NCBI GenBank assembly: GCA_010094045.1
Contig: ML986820.1
Location: 35,127-61,085 of the forward strand
Origin: Lojkania enalia
Taxonomy: Eukaryota > Ascomycota > Dothideomycetes > Pleosporales
Reading direction: 5' to 3'
Length of the DNA stretch: 25,959 nucleotides
Of the stretch, positions 1 to 10,116 are shown in pieces (the first letter of the stretch is position 1; each line of letters begins with the position of its first letter). A program made the translations under genes and the position numbers. The notes under the pieces were generated by a model, which was not told the DNA's origin, searched no databases, and worked only from the letters and a program-made list of their open reading frames with translations.

Positions 1-1563
1 ATAAGAATCGAAGCTTCTAATATTATCTAACTATTCTATTACTATATATAGGTTTATTATAGACTATTATATATTATTATATCTAACTGTAAGATATAGT
101 TTATTTCTACCTTCTACTAAAAACTTTATAGATAGCTATAAATTAATATATATATATTAACTAGCTTCTATTTAAAAACTAATAGCTAGATAGAAAATAT
201 TAATATAATAACAGAATAAGTTCTCTAAACCTATACTAGCTACAAATAAAATAACTAGATTAAATAACTACTAATAATATAGTTTAACGCGAATAATATA
301 GTATCTAAATTAATAAAAGTTTCTCTATTTTTAGTCTATTTTAGCTAGTACCTTTAAATAAGCTTCGAGCTGCTTATAAAGATCTATTAACTATTAAAAT
401 AGTCCCTAATAGTCTAGAAAGCTAATAGACTAGTTAATAAGATAAAGGATATTATAGAATATATTAGAGAAGAACTTACCTAAATATAAGTATTCTAATA
501 AAAGTACACTAACCCCAAGTATATACTAGCCCCTAACTATTAGGTTAGTAATCTAGTTTAGTTAGATACTAGAAATATATATATATAAAGACCGTTAAAA
601 AAGTTTAACTAGATAAATATAAGCCTTTATAAGATTATTATAAAGGTATCCTCGTACGCTTATAGACTAAAGCTATCTAAATCGGCTAAAATATATCTTA
701 TATTCTATATATTACTATTATAGCTAGTATTTAAGTTATTTAACTATTTATCTAGTTAATAAGTATATAACCCTAAACCTATTAAGATTAATAGAGAACT
801 AGAATACTTTATCAAGTGAATAGAAGACCTCTACTATAACTAATAAAGATGCTAGCATAAATATCTAGTTAAGTAGACTAGCTATTATAATCTAGAATAG
901 TATCTAGCTAGTAACTTTACTAAGATAACTATTATAGAAGATTACTATACTAGAAATCTAAATAAATAAGACCTAAATATAATATTATATCTAGATTCTT
1001 AATTAGGCGTTAGAATCTAATTTAAGTATATTTCTAGACGCCTATAATAATACTATACTAATATAACGCTAGTAATAATACTACTACTAATCTCTAGTAT
1101 AGTACTACTATATAAACTAAACTAACCTAACCTCTAGTATAATACTACTATTAACTACTAGTTACGCTAATATACCTATAATCTAACCTAATCTCTAGTA
1201 TAATACTACTATATAATAATAACTAATCGCGCTAATACGCCTATAATTTTAACTAATACTAGTATTAATAACTACTATTTAATTATAAATAACCTAAATA
1301 TAATATAAAGACCTAACTTATAGAAACTTATAATTAAGAGGGGAGTACTATTATAGTAATATTATAATACCTCTATACCTATACTATTCTTACTATAATA
1401 TCTAAACTAGCTATTAGTAATAACTATTAACTACTAGCTAAAATATAACTAACTTATTATAACTATAATAGAGGAAGGTTTTACTAATCCAGCTAACCTA
1501 TATAGTAGTATAGACCTAGCTCCTATAAAAACCTATATAATATAGATATTTCTATTTTCTATA
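1..1563 (+). pseudogene. Ty3/Gypsy pol 3' part (integrase, chromodomain), element A
   Basis: The reading frame beginning at position 1 is already inside the integrase catalytic core at the window edge. Around 85-125 it reads a degraded DRGxQFIS-type motif (SNCKI, stop, FISTF). At about 160-200 it matches the conserved TSFxPxTxxQTE stretch with the third acidic residue of the core. The core continues to about 400. From about 545 to 720 comes the integrase C-terminal domain, with an LV*LDTRN, SLYKI, YRLKL and final-hydrophobic signature. From about 790 to 960 there is a chromodomain (EYFIK...IED...KYLVK...SNFTK). The frame continues, rich in Pro, Thr, Asn and stop codons, to about 1563. Stops sit where Trp or Gln are expected, so this is a RIP-killed chromovirus. 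Its 5' part lies outside the window and no matching 3' LTR was found. The end point is approximate. Confidence 0.8.
1030..1260 (+). repeat. Imperfect repeats in the tail of element A
   Basis: A motif of about 20 bases, CTCTAGTATARTACTACTAT, recurs near 1092, 1132 and 1193 with small differences. It lies in the low-complexity C-terminal tail of the element A pol frame, so it probably reflects repeated Pro/Gln/Tyr-rich peptide segments rather than a separate element. Spacing is irregular (about 40 and 61 bases). Confidence 0.5.
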
Positions 1564-2344
1564 TAATATTTTAATATTTATATATAGTATATAGTAATAA
1601 AGTTAACTATTTAAAGTATAATTAACCAACTATATATAAGTATCTATAATAATTAGATAGAAAGATAGTAGTAGCTAGTAATAATAATAAAGGATAGAAA
1701 TATTTAGCTAGTAGTATTAATCTTTTAAATTACTAATATCTATTTATAATTATTTAATTAGATTACTTTTAGTTAATTATATCTTTTTATATCTATAATA
1801 AATAGTTATAATAAAATAATACTTATTTAAAAGCTAGATTTATTAAAATTATATATAATTTTATTTATAATATTATACTTCTTTTTAATATACTATATTA
1901 GTTTAAACTAGTTTTTAATTATTTTAGAATTTTTATATATAGTTTTCTAGTAATTATAAAGCTAATTTAGGCGTATTTTAAGTTTAGGAGTATATCTAAT
2001 AACGTTTTTAGGCTAATATATACTAATCTAGTCTATACTATATTTAATAAGTAAATTATTAGCTATATTTTATATAGTAGTTAAAGTAGATATAAATTCT
2101 TATAAATCTACGTTAAATATATATTAAATAATAACCTTCTTTTTAAATTTAGTTAGTCTCTTTAAGTTAGATATATAATTATACTATAAGCGAGTTCTAG
2201 TATATTATTAGTATATAATCGTTTAAATTATATTAAATATTAAAGTAGTATATCTTTTGCTATTTATTTAACCTCTTTTAGTAGTTAAAAAAGCTAAATT
2301 TACTTAATTCTTATTTTAGGCTATATTCTTATTATTTTATTATT
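1564..2344. other. AT-rich stretch with no recognisable gene
   Basis: This stretch follows the element A pol frame and precedes the Copia target site. It is extremely AT-rich. It may hold the 3' untranslated region of element A, but I see no polypurine tract followed by an LTR and no known protein motif. A minus-strand reading from about 2330 to 1860 is fairly open once TAA and TAG are read as Gln or Trp, but matches nothing I recognise. Confidence 0.5.
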
Positions 2345-2349
2345 ATATT
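2345..2349 (+). repeat. Target-site duplication of Copia, left copy (ATATT)
   Basis: ATATT directly precedes the 5' LTR and is repeated at 8152-8156 directly after the 3' LTR. A 5-bp duplication is the expected product of Copia integrase. Confidence 0.85.
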
Positions 2350-2585
2350 TATCTAAACAGCGGTATTAAGGTATATAGTTAGTTGTAGCGTAATATAGTC
2401 TTATATTATAGTCGTATATATAAAGGGATAAATATTCCCTTCCTTCGTATAGACTTAGAAAAGAATTAACAATTAACACCAGTTACCTAACTACTCTTTT
2501 ATACGATGTTTATACTGTGTAAACCTCTTTATCTCGTACATACTTGCTAATTGTAAATACTAGCTAGTAGAGAGCCTATTCAATA
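2350..2585 (+). repeat. Copia 5' LTR
   Basis: The LTR begins TATCTAAACAG and ends TTCAATA. The partner LTR ends TTCAACA, so the original ends were probably TG...CA with RIP changes. By hand alignment about 22 of 236 positions differ from the 3' LTR, all transitions and with no indel. A TATATAAA sequence near 2420 could be the promoter core, but this is not shown. Confidence 0.88.
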
Positions 2586-3002
2586 CTAATTAGTAGTTTA
2601 AATACTATAAGATAGGAAGCTTTTCTTATACCTTTCTGTTTGGAGGATTGCGTATAAGAGGAATCCTTTTTCTTACTAATTTAACTATAAATTAGCAAGA
2701 GTAAAGATAGAGTCTAATTTACATGCGAGTAGCTGTAAATCTCTATTTAGTTACCCGACCGAGAGTAAAAAAACCTGTCTATATAATACTATTTAGAGGT
2801 ACTATACGAATAGTAGTACTTGCTTAACGCTAGGAGGTCCGTTTTATCTTTTTACACGAGGCTGTTTAGAAGTAGTATATGATAAAGAAGTAAGATAGCA
2901 TGCGACAATGCATAACCGACTACTATAGAGTAATAAGTAACGCCAGCTCTATCCCTAACCAACTAATATAACGCATTAGCGTATAACTAATATATATCTC
3001 TT
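2586..3002 (+). other. Copia leader between 5' LTR and gag
   Basis: This untranslated leader is less RIP-altered than its surroundings and keeps several CA, TG and ATG sequences. The few bases after the LTR should hold the primer-binding site, but I cannot match them to a tRNA end with confidence. No gene is seen. Confidence 0.55.
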
Positions 3003-6000
3003 ATAGGTATCTTAGTAAAGACCCTAGTAGAGCAGATAAATATTAAGAACTAGGTAGATAAGATTAAACTATTAGAAGATATACTTAAGAAGAAGCTTAA
3101 TTCGTATATAGCTAACTTAATTATAGAACTTCGCGTATTAAGCGTAACAGGTGTATAAACCCTCGAGAACTTCTAAGGCGATTTTATAGACTAGGAGCTT
3201 ATATACTTTAAAGACCTTAGCCGACTATTTCTACGAGAACTAATAGCTACTCTATAGAATAAGGGTATAAGTTTTAAGAAGGATATAATAGAGGCTACTA
3301 TACTATATAGACTTATAAAAGGAGAATATATATTTACTATCCTAATAGAGTATTATATAAAGCTATTACCGCTATTACTAGTCTTAATACTATAAAGGAT
3401 GTCTCTATACGAACTACTTATAGATTTAATACCTCCTCTACAACCAGTATAACCACCTATAATCTAATCTCTATATGACCTATATTAACTCCTACCTATA
3501 TAAGATATTATAGTAGAGAACCTTACACCTAAGAAGGTTATACAATTCTAGAAGGCCTAGAAGAAGGAGAATAATTATATAGGGCAACTATATAATATCC
3601 TAGCTGATAAGGCTATAGTATTTATTAAGCTCTACTAACGCCTTACTATCTATAAGGCCTCGTACGCAAGTATCTTTTCTAATATTCTTAAGAGCCGCGT
3701 ATATATATTCTACCTTTATAATATTAGCTCTAGGAAGATATAGAAGGTTCTATATAAACAGCTTAGTAATTACTTTAATACCAACGTGAATTATAACTAA
3801 TATTAGATAGATTAGACGATAATAAGCTTTACACGAATTAAGTAGGAGAACTCTATAAAAACTCTACACGAAGCCTTTAAAGTTATAATTAATAAACTTA
3901 CTCTCGCATAGAAAGCTCTTAGTCTATAATTCTAAGGCGAGATACTACTTTATACTACTATCGTACGAGTATACTGAGAATAACCTAAGCTTAAATAAGC
4001 TATATTCTTAATTAAGCCTATATATAAGGTACTATTTAGTAATCTCTAAGTAGTACTCTAAGTCTTAATTAACTAATAGAACAATATATTTATAAATAAA
4101 CCCCAGGACGCGTATTATACTAATAGAAGATATAACTTATTTTATACGCGTGGCTTTCGATAATATAAGAGAAGTTAAAGAGGATATAAAGGATTACGCT
4201 CCTCTGCACAATTAAAATAATGCTTTATCTATTATAAGGAAGGGTACTAGTTAATAAATCATCCTCGCACAGATTAATCCTATATAAAACGCTAGTATAT
4301 CTCTTCGTATAAAGGATTTTATAATAAGATACTAACGCGTAAGGAGGTAAGCGCGTATATCTAGGAATTTAAAGGTAAACTAGAGCAGGAGGAAGAGAAG
4401 TTACACGATAATAATAACTTGGATAAAGAGGAAGGTAAGGAGATTGTTAACTACTTTACTACTACTGTATTTCTCCACCATGCGATAGTAGAGAACATCT
4501 ATAGCCTAGAACCTAAAGGATACACAGAACAATTTATCCTTAAGAACTAATATCGTATAGTATATTAAAGTAAACTATAGAATACCGGCGTAGTAAGGAT
4601 TTCTACTATTAGAAAGTTATAACTTAAAGTATACCTATAAGAATTCTCTCGTATAAAAGTAGACTAGATACTAAGGAAGAAGAGTATTAGCTTTAGAGGA
4701 TAAGAATTAATAGGATTAATCAGTACTATATAAATTACTAACCTAGTTGGTAACGTAATATATTATATTCTAGACATTCTAATACTATTCCTACTATCTC
4801 TAGTAGACGTAGACTAAATAGGTGCGTACTTTAATAATATATAGAATATAATTATATAAAGTAATAGGAATACTATCCTAGTTATACGAAAATAGGGTTA
4901 TCTATTCTTTAATATACGAAAGGAGGAATTAATATCCTTTTTTACTAAATGTAAACTTCGACGACTGTATAGAAGATTTAACTATTCTTATATAGAACGA
5001 CTCTATATAATTCTTAAGAATACTAGATATAATATTAATCCCTCCGTACTTAAGGAGATTAAGAAGTTCTACTATATATATTAGCTATATAACCTAGTAC
5101 TACGAAGATTTAAATTTATAATTAAGGATAATTCGTACTTTAATTATAAGATAGTAATTAATACTATATAAATTAGCAACTAAGATATACTATATATAAT
5201 TAACGCGGATATATTATTTTAAGCAGCAACTTTTTTAAAATTAATGTCCGTACGAGATACCTAGGATATATTCTATAAGTACTAGATTAACACATATTAA
5301 GGCTTACCTAATTATATTATATATAACCCTAGTATAAATTTTATATCTAAAGACTTCCGGAATTATATAAAGATTATAGGAGTAATATATTAATAAATAC
5401 TAGTAGAGGTCTATTAAGTTATAGGAAAGATTAAGCGCGCGCACGTACTACTATAATATATATATAATATCCTCTATATAGAATTAGATAATTATATAGA
5501 TAAAGAGTTAGTATTATAGATAGCTGTTAAAGCCCTTAATAATATAGTAGAACTAAACGGTCTTATATCTATATTACTCGTATTTAGAACATATCTAAGA
5601 ATTAATATAAACTCCGCACTATCCTCTAATATTACTATATAAGCTAATACCGTATAAAAAGCGATAAGGATACTTTAAAATAAGAGGGTAAAAGTTAATA
5701 TTAATCGTATAATTAATACCCGGAATAGCCTAACAATATATAAAGTCCTAAATCTTCTACTTAGTTCTAAAGTAAAGATATAGTAAGAGAAGAAAGGATA
5801 GACAGGACTATATATAGTAAAAGGGATTAAGGCCTAAGATATTATTATTAAGATAGAGAATAGTCTAGAGAGGTTCTACTATATATAAGTTAGGCCGTAT
5901 TATTATACGAAGGACGAGGATAAACTTATATAAGAACTATTAGACCTAGATAAACTAGCGCCTATATAAAGGGGCCCTCTATAAGTATAAAGAAGAGGTC

Positions 6001-7787
6001 GCCTATATAAGTAACTAGCCCTAACTAATAGACCGTATAAAATAGCCCCTTAAATAGTATTAGATTTATTATACAAACTAGAACTAGAACTATAGCTAGT
6101 TAAGAGAGGGTGAGGGAGACTGTATAAGAATCCTATACAGGCTATAATCTTTCTAACCTAAAAGGAAAAGGAAGACTATATACTAGCGACTAAGCTCTAT
6201 ATAGACAGTATAATTATAACACCTAAGAGACTATTCGAAGAATTAGACTGTATAGAAATAGAGAGTTTAATTGTAAGTAGTACGTTTAAGGTACTCTCGT
6301 ATAATCTATTAGTCTATAAGGAACGAATCTTCGACTTTTAACTCGTACGTAAAGTTAAAGGAAAATTAACAAAACTGTATAAAAAGTTACAACTTATATT
6401 TATAGGGTATTTAGATAAGGAGAAGAAGGAAATTCTTATACAGTCTCCTACAATTTAGAGAATAAGTTAGAGGCTGATCCTAACTATTAGCCTATTACTA
6501 ATAGCTTTATACGGTATATACTATAAACTATATAATATTACCTAGGTATATATATAGTCTACGGACAAGCTTATCTAGATACTATTCGCTTGACTACCAA
6601 AAGAACTCTATAAAAGCTTTCCCTCCTATATAATATTTAGAGTTATATAACTACTATATAGCGTAGTAGAATCTAGTTTATATTAGTTTAAGATATATTA
6701 CAACTACTATAAGGATAAACTCTATATAGAAACCTCCTTATATAATCTATACCTATTAATTACGCACGAAGGTATAAAAATATTTGGAATTATAGGACTG
6801 TAAATAGATAATACTCTTAGTATTATTACAAATAAGTTCGCGTAATATAAAGAAGAAGAGTTATAGAAGACTATATTCCGCGCGAAGCCTAAGACAATAT
6901 TATTATATAAACAGCCTATAGAATTTAATAGAGGAAAGATCTAGCTTATATAAGATAAAACTATAATCTTATTAACTTAGAAAGGATAAGTTAAGAACCT
7001 CTATATAGTAGACCTAAATATAGAGGATACTATATAAGAGTATATTAAACAGCGCGCACGAGGTACTTATATTATATTAATATATTAACTAGAGGTAGTA
7101 TTTAACTTATCTACTACCGCGTAGGTTATATTGCTGTTATATAATAATATTAAGGTACTAAATATACAACTCTAATAGTAAATCGATAACCAGGATTGAG
7201 GACTATTATATATACTACTTAATCTCTCCTATACGAAGTTATTTATCTTTACCGATAGATTATTCGCGAATAATAAGAACCTAAGTTTACAACTTAGCTT
7301 CCTTATTATTCTTAGAACTAAGTAGTATACTAGAAACTCTTACGACTTTAAAATTATAGGTAATATTATATACTAGAACTCCTCTAAGTATAAATACGTT
7401 ACCTACTCTATACTAGCTAGTAAACTATATAGATTAGTAGGAGGATTTAACTACGCGATCGTACTAAGTATAACAATTAACTAGATTATATATATACTTA
7501 GAATACCTCTAGTACTAATCGTATTATATACAGATTTAAGATTTCTATATAAATATCTTATAAAGCTTAGTATAATAAATAAGAAAAGGCTTATAATTAA
7601 TATTATATTAATTCGAGAATTATATAAAAAGAGGAAGATTATAGAGATTAGGTAGATTAATAGTAAAGATAACCTAGTAGATACCTATACGAAGAAGGTA
7701 CTAAACTCCGTACTTAAGAAACTAATTTTATATAACTATCTAACTATTAGAGTTAAAGTATTAGTTAATAGGTTTAAGCCTATATAA
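3003..7787 (+). pseudogene. Copia gag-pol polyprotein, RIP-inactivated
   Basis: A single frame of about 1,595 codons runs from about 3003 to a TAA at 7785-7787 without a frameshift but with dozens of TAA and TAG codons. Order: Gag (3003-4200); a zinc knuckle at about 4221-4270 (CFI..KEG...NHPRTD, one Cys now Tyr); protease with a DTG-type motif now NTG at 4581-4589; integrase His/Cys region near 4960-5110; integrase core at 5150-5680; reverse transcriptase at about 5960-6850, with the family's TDD-type active site degraded near 6800; RNase H at 7230-7560 (FTDRLFANN, then VTYSILASKLYRL). The three integrase acidic residues are now Asn (5160-5162), Asn (5325-5327) and Lys (5433-5435). The start is uncertain because ATG becomes ATA under RIP; ATA at 3003 is my best guess. 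Confidence 0.88.
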
Positions 7788-7883
7788 GACGGGAGATAGA
7801 GTATTATATAGTAAGCGCTCTATACGTACAGGTAATAGCTATAGGTAGGATAAGAATAGGGTACTTTAGGTAAAGTCTATACG

Positions 7884-7908
7884 AAAGAAAAAAAAAAAAA
7901 AAGAAAAG
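7884..7908 (+). other. Copia polypurine tract
   Basis: An A-rich purine run lies seven bases before the 3' LTR. This is where plus-strand DNA synthesis would be primed in an LTR retrotransposon. The few bases between run and LTR are not purine-only, so the exact primer is uncertain. Confidence 0.6.
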
Positions 7909-7915
7909 TTGCTAG

Positions 7916-8151
7916 TATCTAAACAGTAGTATTAAGGTGCGTAGTTAGTTGTAGCGTAATATAGTCTTATATTACAGTCGTATATATAAAGGGATAAATA
8001 TTCCCTTCTTTTATATAGACTTAGAAAAGAATTAACAATTAATACTAGTTACCTAACTACCCCCTTATACAATGTTTATATTATATAAACCTCTTTATCT
8101 CGCACGTACTTGCTAATTGTAAATACTAGCTAATAGAGAGCCTATTCAACA
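7916..8151 (+). repeat. Copia 3' LTR
   Basis: This is the partner of the 5' LTR at 2350-2585, with the same length (236 bp). It begins TATCTAAACAG and ends TTCAACA, keeping the terminal CA that the 5' copy has lost. It is followed directly by the ATATT target duplication. Confidence 0.88.
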
Positions 8152-8156
8152 ATATT
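8152..8156 (+). repeat. Target-site duplication of Copia, right copy (ATATT)
   Basis: Exact repeat of 2345-2349, directly after the 3' LTR. Confidence 0.85.
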
Positions 8157-8178
8157 ATTATTAAAAGCTTAGATATTA

Positions 8179-8463
8179 TATTTTAATATTAGAATAGACT
8201 AATTATTTATTTAGATCGCTCGCTTATAAAATATATTAGAATAGATATATTATATTATCTTTATATTCTCTTCTAATATCTATATATAGCGCGCTTGCTT
8301 CTATATATATACTTTCTTCTTTTCTCTTATCTTCCTACTTACCTCGCGTATAGCTTGCTCTTTAGCTATCTTCTTATATAATACCTAAGATCTATATATA
8401 GTATACTATACTAAGTATTAGATAAGCTTTATTATTTCTACTTATAACCTCTTATAATAAAAT
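8179..8463 (+). repeat. Possible LTR-like sequence
   Basis: The stretch begins TATTAGAATAGAC (a possible RIP form of TGTTA...), has TATAAAATA and TATATATAG segments and CT-rich runs. It ends near CTTATAATA, which could be a RIP form of a TTACAACA LTR terminus. That layout resembles a fungal LTR. No second copy is present in the window, so it could be a solo LTR, the 5' LTR of another element, or chance. It is not assigned to element A because no polypurine tract precedes it. Confidence 0.28.
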
Positions 8464-9269
8464 AGAAGAAATAGTATTTTTATAATTAGTATTTACTCTA
8501 CTAGTACTATTTACTTATAATATTCTAAATAGTAATTAATAAAAATTCTTTAAGGTTTAACTTTACTAGATAAAGATAAAAGTAGTAGAAATAATATACT
8601 ACTTAATTTAAAAGGAACTTTAGATTATATAATAGCACCTATTTTAAAATAGCTTTACTAGCTTATTCTAGATATTTATCCTTTATAATAGACTAGTAGA
8701 TAAATATAGATTAGATTAGAGTTAGGGTTTTATATAAATAGGGTAGGGTTAAAGTTAAAGTCTTACTAATTAGCCTAGAGTATAAGTAGAGTTAGAGTAG
8801 TTATTTAGTAATAAGGTATAAGTTAAGGTAGAGTTATATAGACTAGATTTTCTTAGAGTTTAACTAATTAGTATACTTTAGAAAGTAGCTTAGTAAGATT
8901 ATATATAGTATAATATTCTAGGGTTTTATTATAGCTATTTATTATAGATTAGACTAATCTTACTTTATTAGATTTTAGGGTAGTATACTATAGTATATTA
9001 TAAACTATAGTAGTATATTTTTTAACTATTAATTTATATATCTTAATCTAATATAATAATATATTTATAATAGCAATTTATTATATAAACTATAAAGGTT
9101 TATAAATTTCTTAATAAATATATTTTCGTAGTAGCTCCTTATTAATAATAGTATTAAGATTAATATTCTTCTAGTTAATCTCTAGTTTTTTATTATATAT
9201 TTAGGCTAAAAGTTTAAAGAGATTTATAACCTTATTAGTACTATAAAAAGAGCTTAGCTTACTAGTATT
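8464..9269. other. AT-rich region without a clear gene; probable hAT 3' flank
   Basis: On the plus strand at about 8540-8690 one frame reads smoothly if stops are taken as Gln or Trp (GLTLLDKDKSSRNN, then LNLKGTLDYIIAPI). It is gag-like in feel but without a diagnostic motif. From about 8695 there are several GGGTT-type words (8717-8760) and related repeats to about 8830, which could be subterminal repeats of the hAT element whose transposase ends at 9270. I could not match an inverted terminal repeat at the other end. Confidence 0.4.
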
Positions 9270-9637
9270 TTAGACCTCTATAACCTAGTATACTTTTTTA
9301 GTATAATAGTTTTCTCTACTTATTATATATTTTAGAAATATAATATCCTAGATTCTCTATATAGTAAGGTAATATCTTCTATTCCTAATTATATTTTTAG
9401 TAGTATTAAAAACCCGTTTAATACTAACTCCTATAATCTATATTAGAAGAATATTCTTTATAACCTAAGTAAGCTGTAGATACTAATATTTATTTACTCT
9501 CTACCAGCCTAATATATTAAAGTTACAACCTTAAATAGAAGGTATATTTAGATAACTTTCTCCTTTTTAATAAGTTAGTTCTTTCTCTTCTTCCTCTAAC
9601 TCTCCCTCTCCTTCTCCCTCTTCTATATTACTTAGAT
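9270..9637 (-). pseudogene. hAT transposase, 3' part (dimerisation domain)
   Basis: Read on the minus strand from 9637 down, the frame shows an acidic stretch (EEGEGEGELEEEEKELT), then GESYLNIPSI, then NFNILGW.RVNKYQYLQL, followed by IIGVSIKRVFNTTKN, IIRNRRYYLTI and a final LKYIISRENYY. These correspond to the hAT C-terminal dimerisation domain (DILxWW, yPxLaxxArdilsiPxtsvxxERxFs, RnrLxxxxixxlmxLk). A TAA at 9270-9272 follows the last conserved residues. The usual Glu of the ER pair is Lys, a G-to-A change. The gene's 5' part is at 23721-~25300; element B separates the halves. After removing B and one copy of its duplication, the two halves are one base out of frame, so an indel or misread junction lies near the break. 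Confidence 0.82.
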
Positions 9638-9642
9638 TCTAG
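9638..9642 (+). repeat. Target-site duplication of element B, left copy (TCTAG)
   Basis: TCTAG directly precedes the 5' LTR of element B and is repeated at 23716-23720. It marks the insertion point inside the hAT transposase gene. Confidence 0.85.
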
Positions 9643-10009
9643 TGTTACGGATATCCCTACGGGAATCCCCGTACTAGACCTAATTAAAATTTAGAATTCT
9701 ATATAGCTAGAAGAATAAAACTAATATAAGATATATAACGCGCTTAGTAGTTTAGTTAACTAAGCAACTAAATACGCTTAGTTACTTAGTTAACTAAGTA
9801 ACTGAGTAAGAAAAAATAGTAAGAGAACTAAATTGTATTTAACAACCTTACAACTCTAACCTTTATAGCTCTTTATAGTTAACTTAAATATCCTTTATAT
9901 ACTCTACTTACGTACTTCTATTATAAGCCTATAAGAATAATCCCCCGCAGTATATAATCGCTCTTAGTTATTATTCTATTCTATATCTAGCTAATTAGAG
10001 GCTGTTATA
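9643..10009 (+). repeat. Element B 5' LTR
   Basis: It starts TGTTACGG with the TG intact and ends GCTGTTATA, probably from TGTTACA. It aligns without indels to 23349-23715 with about 37 transitions and no transversions by hand count. The palindrome CTTAGTTAACTAAG lies at 9785-9798, with a near copy at 9752-9763. Confidence 0.88.
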
Positions 10010-10116
10010 CTTTAACTACCCTTATAAAGCTAGAAGAAGTAAGACTAGTTAGACTACTCTAATTATAAGAAAAGAGATACCTTTAATAAGTAATATAGGA
10101 AACTTACGCAAGTAGA

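Larger units (their letters stand above)
2350..8151 (+). mobile_element. Complete but dead Ty1/Copia LTR retrotransposon
   Basis: The element is 5802 bp long. It is bounded by two 236-bp direct LTRs and flanked by an exact 5-bp duplication ATATT. Its internal order is leader, Gag with a zinc knuckle, protease, integrase, reverse transcriptase, RNase H. Integrase before reverse transcriptase is the Copia arrangement. It is full length with no large deletion. The coding frame has many TAA and TAG codons, so it cannot be autonomous. It lies in AT-rich sequence 3' of element A. Confidence 0.9.

Noticed and set aside
2899..2912. ATG codons in the Copia leader as the gag start
   Set aside because: ATG at 2900 and 2908 are in other frames than the Gag frame (which uses positions divisible by three), and the leader is non-coding in appearance.
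8710..8760. TTAGGG/GGGTT words as telomere repeats
   Set aside because: Only isolated, irregular copies; no tandem TTAGGG array, and transposon sequence lies on both sides.
9590..9623. Pyrimidine-rich run as a minus-strand polypurine tract of another LTR element
   Set aside because: It translates on the minus strand as the acidic EEGEGEGELEEEEKE stretch preceding the hAT dimerisation domain, and no LTR follows it on that strand.
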